Below are positions 9,642-17,894 of a DNA stretch of 64,000 nt, piece by piece (the first letter of the stretch is position 1; every line of letters starts with the position of its first letter). Where the stretch lies: positions 1-64,000 of the forward strand of contig JAFYWY010000017.1 of NCBI GenBank assembly GCA_017546455.1. Direction: 5' to 3'. A model generated the notes under the pieces. The model was not told where the DNA came from. It ran no database searches and was given only the letters and a program-made list of their open reading frames with translations. The stretch comes from Opitutales bacterium (GTDB lineage Bacteria > Verrucomicrobiota > Verrucomicrobiia > Opitutales > UBA953). The translations under genes were made by a program, and so were the position numbers.

Positions 9642-11284
9642 GAGCAAATTTTTAGGGTTAGTTGCAGGGAGGTTCCTTTGCTGCTTGTTTTTAGTAATGC
9701 CAAATCACCTTTTTGGGCACGCGCCAATTTCCGCGAAAGCGCTAGCCCGATGCCGAGTCCGCTTGCGCCTGCCGTGAAATCACGGAAAAGATTTTGCTGT
9801 ATTCTTTCCGGAATGCCTCCGGCGTTGTCGCTGAAACGGATTTGAAGCAGGTTTTTGCAAGTGGAGCGTGAGACAGAAACGGTTACCTGGGCGTCATCAA
9901 TTCCTTCGAGATGCTTGGCGGCATTGTCTGCAAGATTGGCGAAAATGCGTTCGAGGGCGGTCGGGGAAGCCCAAATCCGCGTGTGTGTGAGCTCCGTCGG
10001 TAGATAGATGGTTAAATCGACGCCCCTGCGCTCCAAGATTTCGGCGAGGTATTCAAGTACGGGAGGCATGATTTGTTCGAGCGTGTGACAGCTTGCCTGC
10101 AGTCCATAGGCTGAGCATTGTGACATTTTGGCCATCCAGAACAGGTTGTCTGCGAGCATTGTGAGCTGCTGCACGCGCAGGCGCAGGGCATTTGCTTCCC
10201 GCGCTGTTTGGGCTTCACTACGAATGGCAAGCGCTTCCGCCTGGGCTTCAAGCAAGGCGAGCGGCGTGCGTAATTCATGCACGATTGCATCCGAAAAAAG
10301 TCGGCGCAAATCGGCGAGTTTTCGAATATGAACGACGACGGCGTAAATTGCCGAAAGAAGAATTGCGGAGCAGAGCCAGACGATGAGCAGGACTATTCGG
10401 AATTCCCTTAGAGACTTTGCGTGAGATTTGAAATCCGCTTCCTGAAGATGGATTTTCAGCGGAATCCCCAATAAGTTTGTTCCCTCGCCGGAAGTCGTGA
10501 TTTCGAGTCTTATGTTCGGGATGGTTTTTGAAGCGGCTTTATTTAGACGCGCAAGCAGACTGGTTTGGTTGATTAGTATTCCTTGTATGGAGAAACGAAT
10601 TTGAGGTGCCCTCACTTCCCGTACCAGAAAGACGGACTTATGGTTGGTCTCAAAACGGAAGCCACTCGAAAAATATTTTTCAGACATCGGCTGGCTCCCG
10701 TGAAAATAGCCGAGCCATAAACCGTAGCGCGGAAAGAGTCGTGACGGATTGTTGTCGATGTTGAGCGGCGGGATAATATTTTGCCAGGAAGCCTTTCCGT
10801 CGAGTGGGAAACGCGTGTCTGCAAAGCGGACAATGTCGTCTATGAGGGTTTGTGCTTCTCCGCCGGCGATGCGTTCTCCCGGGTAGTTTTTCTTACGAGT
10901 CTGATTCGGCGTCGTTTCATCCTCCGATCCTAATCCGGCTACGCCGTAGAAACCGGCGTAGTGGGCGGATTTCGCATCGTCATCCTCTGCGAGTTCGCAA
11001 AAAACAAATGCGATTCGGCAGTCCTGCCAAAGCGACGTATCATTACTGCGGGAAACGGCGTATTCGCTAAAGTTCTCGGGGGTGATTTTGTCGTTTTGGT
11101 GCAGGATTTCCTGCAGCGCTTCGCTTAAAACTTTTTCCGCGCTATGTATTTGTGCCGCACGTTCCCGCTCAAAGCGTGTTTTAATTTCCGTCGAACGGGA
11201 ACGCTCCGCGCAAATCGCAAGCGTTGTCATCAGGGCGGCCACAAGCAAAACGGTTATAAGTGTAGTTTTTGCGGGAATTTGCAT
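9638..11284 (-). CDS. Membrane sensor histidine kinase
   Basis: The protein has 548 residues. Transmembrane helix 1 spans about residues 7 to 24, a large periplasmic sensor region of roughly 270 residues follows, and transmembrane helix 2 spans about 296 to 320. The H-box is DAIVHELRTPLALLEAQAE with His336. The catalytic domain shows the N-box (NLADNAAKH), G1 (DNAGGIP) and G2 (GLGIGLALS). The periplasmic domain is not one I recognise, so the stimulus is unknown. It is co-transcribed with the response regulator. The secreted-protein gene upstream ends in its own hairpin terminator 62 nt before this start. Confidence 0.92.
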   Translation of the reverse strand: MQIPAKTTLITVLLVAALMTTLAICAERSRSTEIKTRFERERAAQIHSAEKVLSEALQEILHQNDKITPENFSEYAVSRSNDTSLWQDCRIAFVFCELAEDDDAKSAHYAGFYGVAGLGSEDETTPNQTRKKNYPGERIAGGEAQTLIDDIVRFADTRFPLDGKASWQNIIPPLNIDNNPSRLFPRYGLWLGYFHGSQPMSEKYFSSGFRFETNHKSVFLVREVRAPQIRFSIQGILINQTSLLARLNKAASKTIPNIRLEITTSGEGTNLLGIPLKIHLQEADFKSHAKSLREFRIVLLIVWLCSAILLSAIYAVVVHIRKLADLRRLFSDAIVHELRTPLALLEAQAEALAIRSEAQTAREANALRLRVQQLTMLADNLFWMAKMSQCSAYGLQASCHTLEQIMPPVLEYLAEILERRGVDLTIYLPTELTHTRIWASPTALERIFANLADNAAKHLEGIDDAQVTVSVSRSTCKNLLQIRFSDNAGGIPERIQQNLFRDFTAGASGLGIGLALSRKLARAQKGDLALLKTSSKGTSLQLTLKICS

Positions 11285-11305
11285 TTTATCTTTTTACACT
11301 TCGTA

Positions 11306-11338
11306 GATAAAACGTTGCGCAGGCAGACCTGCGCAACG
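11306..11338 (-). terminator. Rho-independent terminator after the secreted-protein gene
   Basis: An 11-bp perfect stem (CGTTGCGCAGG with its complement) closes a four-base loop. On the minus strand it is followed by TTTTATC. It separates the secreted-protein gene from the kinase-regulator operon, so the kinase pair is read by partial read-through or from its own promoter. Confidence 0.75.
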
Positions 11339-11346
11339 CTAAATTT

Positions 11347-12096
11347 CTACAGACGTTTTCTCAGTTTAATGGAGAAGTCTAGCGCATAGGGGCCACCGAT
11401 ATTTTCATAGGTCACAGTTACCGGAAAAGACGTTGTTCCATTAGGAACTTCAATGACCATGCTTCCGGGAGTGTGCAGTGTTGATGAGCAGGTCGCACCC
11501 AAGACGGATATACTCGCATTGTCATCAGATCTGATAGAAAGGACAACTTGGTTAACGCCTTCGCAATCAAGGGTGAACGTCGTCGTCATTGTAAACGGAT
11601 AGGTGAAATATTCTGCGTTGCCTGAGAAACCGGAGGAATAGGACGCGTACTCATAGTAATAATTTTCATCTTCATCGCGATTGTTTACAATTGTCCAAGT
11701 TCCATCCCATCCCGCTACGCTTTCGGGAACAGTGCCCGAATATCTTGTTGATACGCTGTCTGCAAAATCTGCAAGACTGGGAAAATTCGAATTGATATAC
11801 GGAGTTATGTCTTCCTCCGGGGCAAAAGCGCGTCCGTATTTGTTCAGAATCTCTACCACAAGAGAGCCATCATCACATTGAATAAGGCGTTCAACTCGCT
11901 CACACGTTAGATAGGTTTCTTCATGGACGATAATTTCATCACTTTCTGAGTCCCGGAAGAAATTTGATGTTGTTACAGAGCCTCCACCACATGCTTTGAG
12001 AAGACTGCGAGGGTTTTCTCCGGCGTTGAGCGCGACGATGAGACCAAGCGAAAGAAGGCCCGCAAGGAATGATAATAGTTTATATTGTTTATTCAT
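11347..12096 (-). CDS. Secreted beta-rich protein of unknown function, possibly PA14-like
   Basis: ATG 12096 (MNKQYKLLSFLAGLL) gives a 249-residue protein with a clear signal peptide. Upstream in-frame codons overlap the regulatory region and are not used. The C-terminal half alternates strand-forming segments (TMTTTFTLDC, VVLSIRSDDNASISVLG, FPVTVTYENIGGPYALDFSIKL). This resembles the end of PA14-type sandwich domains that bind sugars or surfaces, but the match is weak. Several cysteines could form disulfides outside the cytoplasm. It lies just upstream of the two-component genes and may be their target or ligand partner; that is inference. Confidence 0.6.
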   Translation of the reverse strand: MNKQYKLLSFLAGLLSLGLIVALNAGENPRSLLKACGGGSVTTSNFFRDSESDEIIVHEETYLTCERVERLIQCDDGSLVVEILNKYGRAFAPEEDITPYINSNFPSLADFADSVSTRYSGTVPESVAGWDGTWTIVNNRDEDENYYYEYASYSSGFSGNAEYFTYPFTMTTTFTLDCEGVNQVVLSIRSDDNASISVLGATCSSTLHTPGSMVIEVPNGTTSFPVTVTYENIGGPYALDFSIKLRKRL

Positions 12097-12175
12097 ACGA
12101 TTGTTGATTTTGAGTGATGCGCTTGTGAAACCGAACGCAAGCGTATAATCAGTGTAGCAGGGAAGTCGGCTGCAA

Positions 12176-12197
12176 TTGTTGCAAGATTGTTGCAAAA
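12176..12197. promoter_or_regulatory. Tandem 11-bp direct repeat, candidate response-regulator operator
   Basis: TTGTTGCAAGA is followed at once by TTGTTGCAAAA. The 11-bp period is typical of OmpR/PhoB-family half-sites. It lies between the divergent secreted-protein gene and efp, close to an OmpR-type regulator gene. Confidence 0.4.
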
Positions 12198-12287
12198 TGC
12201 ATTTTTTCGGAAAATTGCCTGCGTCCTTCCCGCTTGTGTGCTTCGTGCTTGACGCGGGAAAAGTCTTTTGAGATTTTCTTAAAACTT

Positions 12288-12851
12288 ATGGCAAATACAA
12301 CCGTCAATAACATTAAGCGCAAGAACATCATCCGCTACAACAACGATCTCTGCCTCGTTCTCGAATGCCAAGTGCGCACGCCTCCGAACAACGCTTCCTA
12401 CTGCCAGATGGAACTGCGTTCCCTCGCTTCGGGTCGCGTCATTCCGGTGCGTACGAACATCGGTGCTTCGTTTGACGTTCTCGAAAACTCGATTAAGCAG
12501 CTCGAACTCCTTTACCAGGCGGACGGAAACTACGTTTTCTCCGACGCGGAAACGTTTGAAGAATACCCGATTTCCGCAGCTTCGCTGAAGGACTCCGAAG
12601 GCTTCCTCGTCGAAGGCCAGACCTACGACATTCTCTTCGTTGAAGAAAAGCCGATCACGGTCAACCTTCCGGCTGCCATCGAAGTGAAGGTCACGGAAGC
12701 GCCGCCGGCCGTTAAGGGTAACACCTCCGGCAACGCGCAGAAGGCCGTCACGATCGAAACCGGCCTCACGGTCATGGTTCCGCTCTTCATCGCGGAAGGC
12801 GAAGTCATCCGCATCAGCACGGAAGACAAGTCCTACCTCGGCCGCGCTTAG
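12288..12851 (+). CDS. efp: Elongation factor P, tip residue Asn34
   Basis: This 187-residue protein has all three EF-P domains. The C-terminal signature GLTVMVPLFIAEGEVIRIS...YLGRA is close to the family consensus. EF-P binds between the P and E sites and rescues ribosomes stalled on polyproline. The exposed loop that normally carries a modified Lys34 (PGKGQ) or Arg32 here reads PPNNASY. By alignment, position 34 is Asn and the loop has no Lys or Arg, so lysinylation or rhamnosylation of that residue is impossible. ATG 12288 is the start; the preceding in-frame extension is not conserved. Confidence 0.93.
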   Translation: MANTTVNNIKRKNIIRYNNDLCLVLECQVRTPPNNASYCQMELRSLASGRVIPVRTNIGASFDVLENSIKQLELLYQADGNYVFSDAETFEEYPISAASLKDSEGFLVEGQTYDILFVEEKPITVNLPAAIEVKVTEAPPAVKGNTSGNAQKAVTIETGLTVMVPLFIAEGEVIRISTEDKSYLGRA

Positions 12852-12877
12852 TCGCATCCGATTCCGTTTTTCGGACG

Positions 12878-12915
12878 AACGTTCCCGCCCACTGCGTGCG
12901 GGAACGTTTTTTTTG
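12878..12915 (+). terminator. Rho-independent terminator of efp
   Basis: AACGTTCCCGC pairs with GCGGGAACGTT and is followed by an eight-T run. Confidence 0.88.
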
Positions 12916-13005
12916 TTTCCGTCGCTGTTTGTTGTTGCGTTCATTCACGGAAAACCTGAGACTGCGCGCCGACTTTTTTAAGTCCGTTGCTTCAGATGGT
13001 AAACG

Positions 13006-13027
13006 ACGCCGGTTTTCCGGCGTTTTT
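13006..13027 (+). terminator. Terminator-like hairpin in the leader of the RRM gene
   Basis: ACGCCGG-TTTT-CCGGCGT is followed by TTTTT. It lies 58 nt upstream of the RRM start and well past the efp terminator. It could be an attenuator or a second efp terminator. Confidence 0.6.
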
Positions 13028-13084
13028 TGAAACCCGACGGTCGGGAACGATGAGGCAGCGAGAAAGTCAGTGAGTATAGATTAC

Positions 13085-13582
13085 ATGGATAACAAGTTAT
13101 TCGTCGGCAATCTCGCTTGGGAAACCAACGAGGACGATTTGAAACAGCACTTCAGCCAGTTCGGCAACGTGGATTCCGCTGAAGTGATGCGCGATAAATT
13201 TACGGGACGTGCGCGCGGCTTCGGCTTCGTCATCATGTCCACGCCGGAAGAGGCTCAAGCAGCCATTGAAAAGACGGAAGGCGTCGAATTCATGGGGCGT
13301 CCGCTCAAGGTCAATATTGCGCGCCCGCGTGAAGAATCTGCTCCGGAACGCCGCAGCTTCGGCGGTTTTCGCGGTGCTCCCCGCCGCGAAGGCGGTTTTG
13401 CCCCGCGCCGTGAACGTGAAGGCCGTGAGGGCGGATTCGCTCCGCGCCGCGAAGGCGGTTTCGGCGGCGGACGTCGCTTCGGTGCTCCCCGCGACGGCGG
13501 CTTCAAGAAGCGTCCCTTCGGCGGCAAGCGCTCGGGCGGCTTCAGAGGCCCGCGCACCTTCGATGCCGGCGGAGAAGTCTAA
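13085..13582 (+). CDS. RRM-domain RNA-binding protein with Arg/Gly-rich tail
   Basis: The first 80 residues form one RNA-recognition motif, with RNP2 LFVGNL and RNP1 RGFGFVIM. A tail of about 80 residues follows, made of repeated RREGGF/APR and GGF units. The design matches bacterial glycine-rich RNA-binding proteins (Rbp type) found in cyanobacteria and the PVC group, often induced by cold. I prefer ATG 13085 (MDNKLFVGNL) over the GTG at 13070, because family members begin at this point. A terminator-like hairpin precedes it and a good terminator follows, so it is monocistronic. Confidence 0.88.
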   Translation: MDNKLFVGNLAWETNEDDLKQHFSQFGNVDSAEVMRDKFTGRARGFGFVIMSTPEEAQAAIEKTEGVEFMGRPLKVNIARPREESAPERRSFGGFRGAPRREGGFAPRREREGREGGFAPRREGGFGGGRRFGAPRDGGFKKRPFGGKRSGGFRGPRTFDAGGEV

Positions 13583-13591
13583 TGTCACCGG

Positions 13592-13630
13592 AAAAACTCC
13601 GATTTTCGTAAGAAAGTCGGAGTTTTTTTA
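13592..13630 (+). terminator. Rho-independent terminator of the RRM gene
   Basis: AAAACTCCGA pairs with TCGGAGTTTT across a 14-nt loop and is followed by a T-run. Confidence 0.8.
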
Positions 13631-13796
13631 TGTTTGTATTCGGCAAGTCCGCCGGCGCTATTCCGATCAAACTTTTAAGCTTCAAACGCCGGCTCCGGCT
13701 CTGTAAAATCATCGGCAAAAATGTTGCTTATACTCGGTGTCTCGCCTGCAAAGCCCTCCTTAAGCTTTAAGCCCTAATCTTTAAGCTCTCCTCACC

Positions 13797-16118
13797 ATGG
13801 AAATCGAAAATGAAATTTTGGAATTGATGCAACGGAAAGATTACGTGCCGCTGCGTCTCGACGAGCTCTACAAGGCAATCGGCGGAAGCGGGAAGATCTT
13901 TTCCCGTCTCAAAAAAATCCTTCCGCGTATGGTGCGTGACGGCAAAATCGCCCAGGTCAAACGCGACCGCTACTGCCTTCCTTCCGATGCCAATCTGATC
14001 AGCGGGCGAATTCATTTTCGTTTCGGCGGTTCCGCCAAGCTGATTCCCGATACGCCCGCCGACGGCTCCGAGCCGCATCCGCCGGTGCACATTCGCGCCG
14101 AGGACACGGGTGTCGCATTGCCGGGAGACCACGTTGTCGTGCGTATCGAAAAGAAGCGACGCAAGGGCGGTTTCCGGGAATCCTATGCCGCGGACGACAA
14201 TTTTGAATTCGGCGCCGTCGTCAAAATCCTCGAACGTGCGTTCACGACGACGACCGGAACTTTGCATTGCACGCGCTATGCGTGGATGGTTACGCCGGAC
14301 GATCCGAAAATCGGTATGGAAATCCTCGTGCAGGATCCCGCGCGTTCGCCGTTGTTTCCGCAGCCTAAAGACGGCGAAAAGGTCATTGTCCGTCTCAACG
14401 AATGGAAACGCCGCAACGAGAACCCGACCGGCGAAATCGAAAAGGTGCTCGGCGTTTCGCACACGCCGCTTGCGGAATACCGCGCGATTTTGTACCGCTA
14501 CAATCTTTCTCCGAAGTTCCCGGAGCCCGTCAATCGCGAGTTGAGCGGCTTGGCGGAGGTGCTTTCGCCGAAAGAAATGAAAGGGCGGAAGGATATTCGC
14601 GATATCTTTACGATTACGATCGATCCGGATGACGCCAAGGACTTCGACGATGCGCTTTCGCTCGAATTTCTCGACGGCGGAAAGCGGCGCGTCGGGATTC
14701 ACATCGCCGACGTTTCGCACTACGTTCGCCCGGGAACAGCGCTCGATGCCGAGGCGCGTGCACGCGGGAATTCGACCTACCTCGTCGGCACGGTGATTCC
14801 GATGCTGCCGCATGCGCTTTCGAGCGGGCTGTGTTCACTCGTCGAAAACGAAAACCGCCTGACGAAATCCGTCTTCATCACGTTCTCCGCGGCGAATGAA
14901 GTGCTTTCGGCGGAGTTTGCCAATACGATCATTGCCTCGCGCAAGCGCCTGACTTACGGGCAGGCGATGGCTCTGATGCGCGAAGACGATAATGCCGCGA
15001 TTCGCGCGATTCCGCCGGTACCCGCGCACCAGTCCGGACATCCGGGCCGTGCGTTGGCGGATTTGAGCGATACGGAACTCGACGAATTGCGCACCCACGT
15101 GCGGGCTTTGGACCAAATCGCGCAGCATCTGCGGGCCGGACGCATGCAGGCGGGAGCGCTCGATCTGGATATGCCGGAAGTCAAAATTTACGTCGATGCG
15201 GACGGTTACGCCGACCGCATTGCGCAGACCTTCCACGACGAATCGCACCAACTGGTCGAAGAATTCATGTTGCTTGCGAACGAGACCGTGGCGCGCGAAT
15301 TTTCATGGGCAAAGTTGCCGTACATTTCCCGCGTGCACGACCAGCCGGAACCGGAAAAGCTTTCGGATTTGCGGGAAGAGCTTTTGGATGCAGGCATTAA
15401 GGTCGGCGATTTGACCAAACGCAGCGAAGTGGTCCGCCTCCTTAAAGTCCTCAATACGCGGGAAGACGCCTATCCGCTGCGCATCCGCTTCCTGCGCAGC
15501 CTGAAACAGGCCTGCTATCGCGCGAAAGCCGACGGCCACTACGGCCTCGCGAAGACGTACTACGCGCATTTTACCTCGCCGATTCGACGTTACGCGGATT
15601 TGACGGTGCATCGCATTTTCGATTTTTACCTGCAGCGCAATCGCCTGCCGACCGCGCCCGTCAAGAAGCTTGCCGCGCTTTCCGTTTCGGAACTGACGGC
15701 GACGGCCGACCACATTTCCGATACCGAACGCTCCTCCATGGAAGCCGAACGGGAATCGACGAAAATCAAGTTGCTGGAATTCTTTGAGCGGGAAGCCGAA
15801 CGTAAAAAGAAAAACGTGTTCGAAGCGATCATTACGGACATCCGTAGCCGCGGACTTTTCGTCGAACTCAAGGTCTCGCAGGCTTTCGGGTTAGTGCCGC
15901 TCTCCTCACTGACGGACGATTTTTACCACCTCGTCGGCGACGGCACGGCGGTCATCGGGCGGCGTACGAAGCGTATGTTCAAACTCGGACAAACCGTTTC
16001 CGTGGAAGTCGCACGTGTCGATCGCTTCCGCCGTATGATGGACTTCCGCATGGTGGTCGATGCCGATAAAAAAAGCGCCAAGGTCAAAACCCCGCGCTTT
16101 AGAGTCGGAAGACGATGA
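13797..16118 (+). CDS. rnr: Ribonuclease R (RNase II/RNB family 3'-5' exoribonuclease)
   Basis: The protein has 773 residues. An N-terminal winged helix and OB-fold cold-shock region (about 1 to 230) precede the RNB catalytic domain. Its active-site signature ITIDPDDAKDFDDALSLE lies near residue 275, where the spaced aspartates bind Mg2+. AHFTSPIRRYADL is the conserved late RNB motif. A C-terminal S1 domain (about 660 to 745) and a short basic tail finish it. RNase R degrades structured RNA and matures or turns over rRNA and tmRNA. The stop codon lies inside the left arm of a 37-bp inverted repeat shared with the convergent czcB-like gene. Confidence 0.95.
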   Translation: MEIENEILELMQRKDYVPLRLDELYKAIGGSGKIFSRLKKILPRMVRDGKIAQVKRDRYCLPSDANLISGRIHFRFGGSAKLIPDTPADGSEPHPPVHIRAEDTGVALPGDHVVVRIEKKRRKGGFRESYAADDNFEFGAVVKILERAFTTTTGTLHCTRYAWMVTPDDPKIGMEILVQDPARSPLFPQPKDGEKVIVRLNEWKRRNENPTGEIEKVLGVSHTPLAEYRAILYRYNLSPKFPEPVNRELSGLAEVLSPKEMKGRKDIRDIFTITIDPDDAKDFDDALSLEFLDGGKRRVGIHIADVSHYVRPGTALDAEARARGNSTYLVGTVIPMLPHALSSGLCSLVENENRLTKSVFITFSAANEVLSAEFANTIIASRKRLTYGQAMALMREDDNAAIRAIPPVPAHQSGHPGRALADLSDTELDELRTHVRALDQIAQHLRAGRMQAGALDLDMPEVKIYVDADGYADRIAQTFHDESHQLVEEFMLLANETVAREFSWAKLPYISRVHDQPEPEKLSDLREELLDAGIKVGDLTKRSEVVRLLKVLNTREDAYPLRIRFLRSLKQACYRAKADGHYGLAKTYYAHFTSPIRRYADLTVHRIFDFYLQRNRLPTAPVKKLAALSVSELTATADHISDTERSSMEAERESTKIKLLEFFEREAERKKKNVFEAIITDIRSRGLFVELKVSQAFGLVPLSSLTDDFYHLVGDGTAVIGRRTKRMFKLGQTVSVEVARVDRFRRMMDFRMVVDADKKSAKVKTPRFRVGRR

Positions 16119-16214
16119 AAGTTTAAAGCTTAATGCTTAAAGTTTAAAGAGGGGCTCGAGATCCTTTCCCTGTTAATCTCTTTAAACTCTAAGCATTAAG
16201 CTTTAAACTTTCAT
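16115..16214. repeat. 37-bp inverted repeat between rnr and the CzcB-like gene
   Basis: Arms at 16115-16151 and 16178-16214 are complementary with a single mismatch, around a 26-nt spacer. They are built from TTTAAAGCTTAA-type words. Lying between two convergent genes, the structure probably ends both transcripts. Confidence 0.85.
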
Positions 16215-16218
16215 CCCT

Positions 16219-17817
16219 CTAATGCTCTCCTTCGTGGAATTTGCCGTCGGCGTGGAAGTGGCCGGCGGCTTTGCGTTGCGGCGCATTGCCTTCGACGGGA
16301 AGCACGTATTTCAATTCATAGCCGCCCTTGGAGACGATGGTTTCCCCGACGCGGACACCCTTGACCGGCGTCATGCCGCGGCGTGCGGGAAGCGTTTTTA
16401 CTTTTCGGGCGAAAAAGAGATTCGGATCGGCCGTCGCGCAGACGAAAACGATGTCGTCCACGCCGACTTTGATAACGGCACTGCTCGGCACGGGGACGAA
16501 GGCGGCTTCGGCTTCCGTTGCGGGCGTGAAGACTTCGAGGCGCGCGACTTGGCCGGGATAAATATCGGCGTCCGCTTTTTCGGGGACGAAGTAGATCGTG
16601 CGGGCCTGCGTCGCTTCGTCGATTTGCGCGGATATGCGCAGGGTGCCGTCGTAGTGGCGGGTTTCGTCGCCGATGTTGACGGCGAGGCGGGCTTTTTTCC
16701 CGACGAAGGAGTCGTTGCCGAAAGCGATACCTTTGAATTCGAGAGCCTGCGGGACGACGAGCGTGAGTGCGCTCGCACCTTGTTCGCCCCAAGCGCCTTC
16801 GTTGAGGTCGAGCGACTGAATGCGTCCGCTAAAGCTTGAATAGACGGTCAGCACGCCGTCGCGGAAAGAACCGCCGAGGGTGGCGATTTGCCAGAGCCCG
16901 CGGGCGCGCTTGGCAGCGGCGGTGAGTACGGGAATTTCCGCTTTGAGGAAGGCGGCTTCGGTTTCGAGATTACTGTTTTTGTTGCCGATTTGGGCAAGGC
17001 GCGCCAAACGGTTTTCGAGGGTCGAAAGATTGGAACGGGCGCGGGAAAGATTGGCTTCGGTTTCGGCGCAGTCGCTTTCGAGCGTGATGAGTTCCGGTGA
17101 GGCGAGCGAGAAAAGCGGTGTGCCGGCGGCGATTTCCTGTCCGGGTTTGACGAGGAAGCGGACGCGGCCGGCAGCGGAGAGCGCGCCGGTTTTGAGGGCT
17201 TCGGCCGGAACGATCATCTGTCCGTAATAGGAACGCGTTTCGGAGATGGGGCGGTCAGCGACCTTTTCAAAACGCATCGCGATGGACTGGCGCGCGCGAT
17301 CGGAAATTTTTACGGGCGTTCCCAGGTCGTTGCCGGAGCAGCAGCTTTCTCCGTGCTCGTGAGCGTGTTCCGCTTCGGCGTGATCATGCGTGCAGCTCTC
17401 GCCGTGAACGTGTTGCTCGGCCGCTTGCTTTTCCTCAGCGTACTTGTGTTCATGCTGATGATTGCAGCTTTCTCCGTGCTCGTGGGCGTGTTCCGCTTCG
17501 GCGTGGTCATGGCTGCAGCTCTCGCCGTGAACATGTTGCTCGGCCGCTTGCTTTTCCTCAGCGTGCTTGTGTTCGTGCTGATGATTGCAACTTTCTCCGT
17601 GTTCGTGGGCGTGTTCCGCTTCGGCGTGATCATGCGTGCAGCTCTCGCCGTGAACGTGTTGTTCGGCCGCTTGCTTTTCCTCGGCCTGCTTGTGTTCATG
17701 CTGATGATTGCAGCTTTCTCCGTGCTCGCGGGCGTGTTCTTCGGCGATGGCAGGGCAGCTCCACGCGACAGCGGCAAAGAAAAGGGCGGAAATTTTCAGA
17801 AGATGTTTTGGGTTCAT
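16219..17817 (-). CDS. CzcB/CusB-like efflux adaptor with His/Cys-rich metal-binding repeats
   Basis: The protein has 532 residues. A signal peptide (about 1 to 25) is followed by three tandem copies plus a fragment of a 41-residue unit dense in His and Cys (HGESC, NHQHEH, THDHAEA). A standard membrane-fusion adaptor follows: barrel-sandwich lipoyl half-motifs, an alpha-hairpin (DCAETEANLSRARSNLS) and beta-barrel segments. The C-terminus is again His-rich (HFHADGKFHEGEH). Such adaptors link an inner-membrane RND pump to an outer-membrane channel and can carry periplasmic metal. The CzcC-like gene precedes it 77 nt upstream. No RND pump gene (CzcA) lies in the window. The metal is not determinable. 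Confidence 0.88.
   Translation of the reverse strand: MNPKHLLKISALFFAAVAWSCPAIAEEHAREHGESCNHQHEHKQAEEKQAAEQHVHGESCTHDHAEAEHAHEHGESCNHQHEHKHAEEKQAAEQHVHGESCSHDHAEAEHAHEHGESCNHQHEHKYAEEKQAAEQHVHGESCTHDHAEAEHAHEHGESCCSGNDLGTPVKISDRARQSIAMRFEKVADRPISETRSYYGQMIVPAEALKTGALSAAGRVRFLVKPGQEIAAGTPLFSLASPELITLESDCAETEANLSRARSNLSTLENRLARLAQIGNKNSNLETEAAFLKAEIPVLTAAAKRARGLWQIATLGGSFRDGVLTVYSSFSGRIQSLDLNEGAWGEQGASALTLVVPQALEFKGIAFGNDSFVGKKARLAVNIGDETRHYDGTLRISAQIDEATQARTIYFVPEKADADIYPGQVARLEVFTPATEAEAAFVPVPSSAVIKVGVDDIVFVCATADPNLFFARKVKTLPARRGMTPVKGVRVGETIVSKGGYELKYVLPVEGNAPQRKAAGHFHADGKFHEGEH
17338..17739 (-). repeat. Tandem 123-bp coding repeat (41-aa His/Cys unit)
   Basis: Codons for residues 27 to 160 of the CzcB-like protein repeat with a 123-bp period. 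There are three near-identical copies plus a partial fourth, differing by single substitutions such as CTHDH and CSHDH. Such identity suggests recent duplication and possible copy-number variation. Confidence 0.9.
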
Positions 17818-17894
17818 GGATTTTTTAGTAAATGGTGGGTGTGAGCGGTAAACGGCGGATGTCTATGAAAGAGTCATTTCGAAGGATGAATTAT

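Noticed and set aside
17338-17739. CRISPR-like or satellite repeat
   Set aside because: The 123-bp repeats stay in frame within the CzcB-like coding sequence and encode a coherent His/Cys motif.
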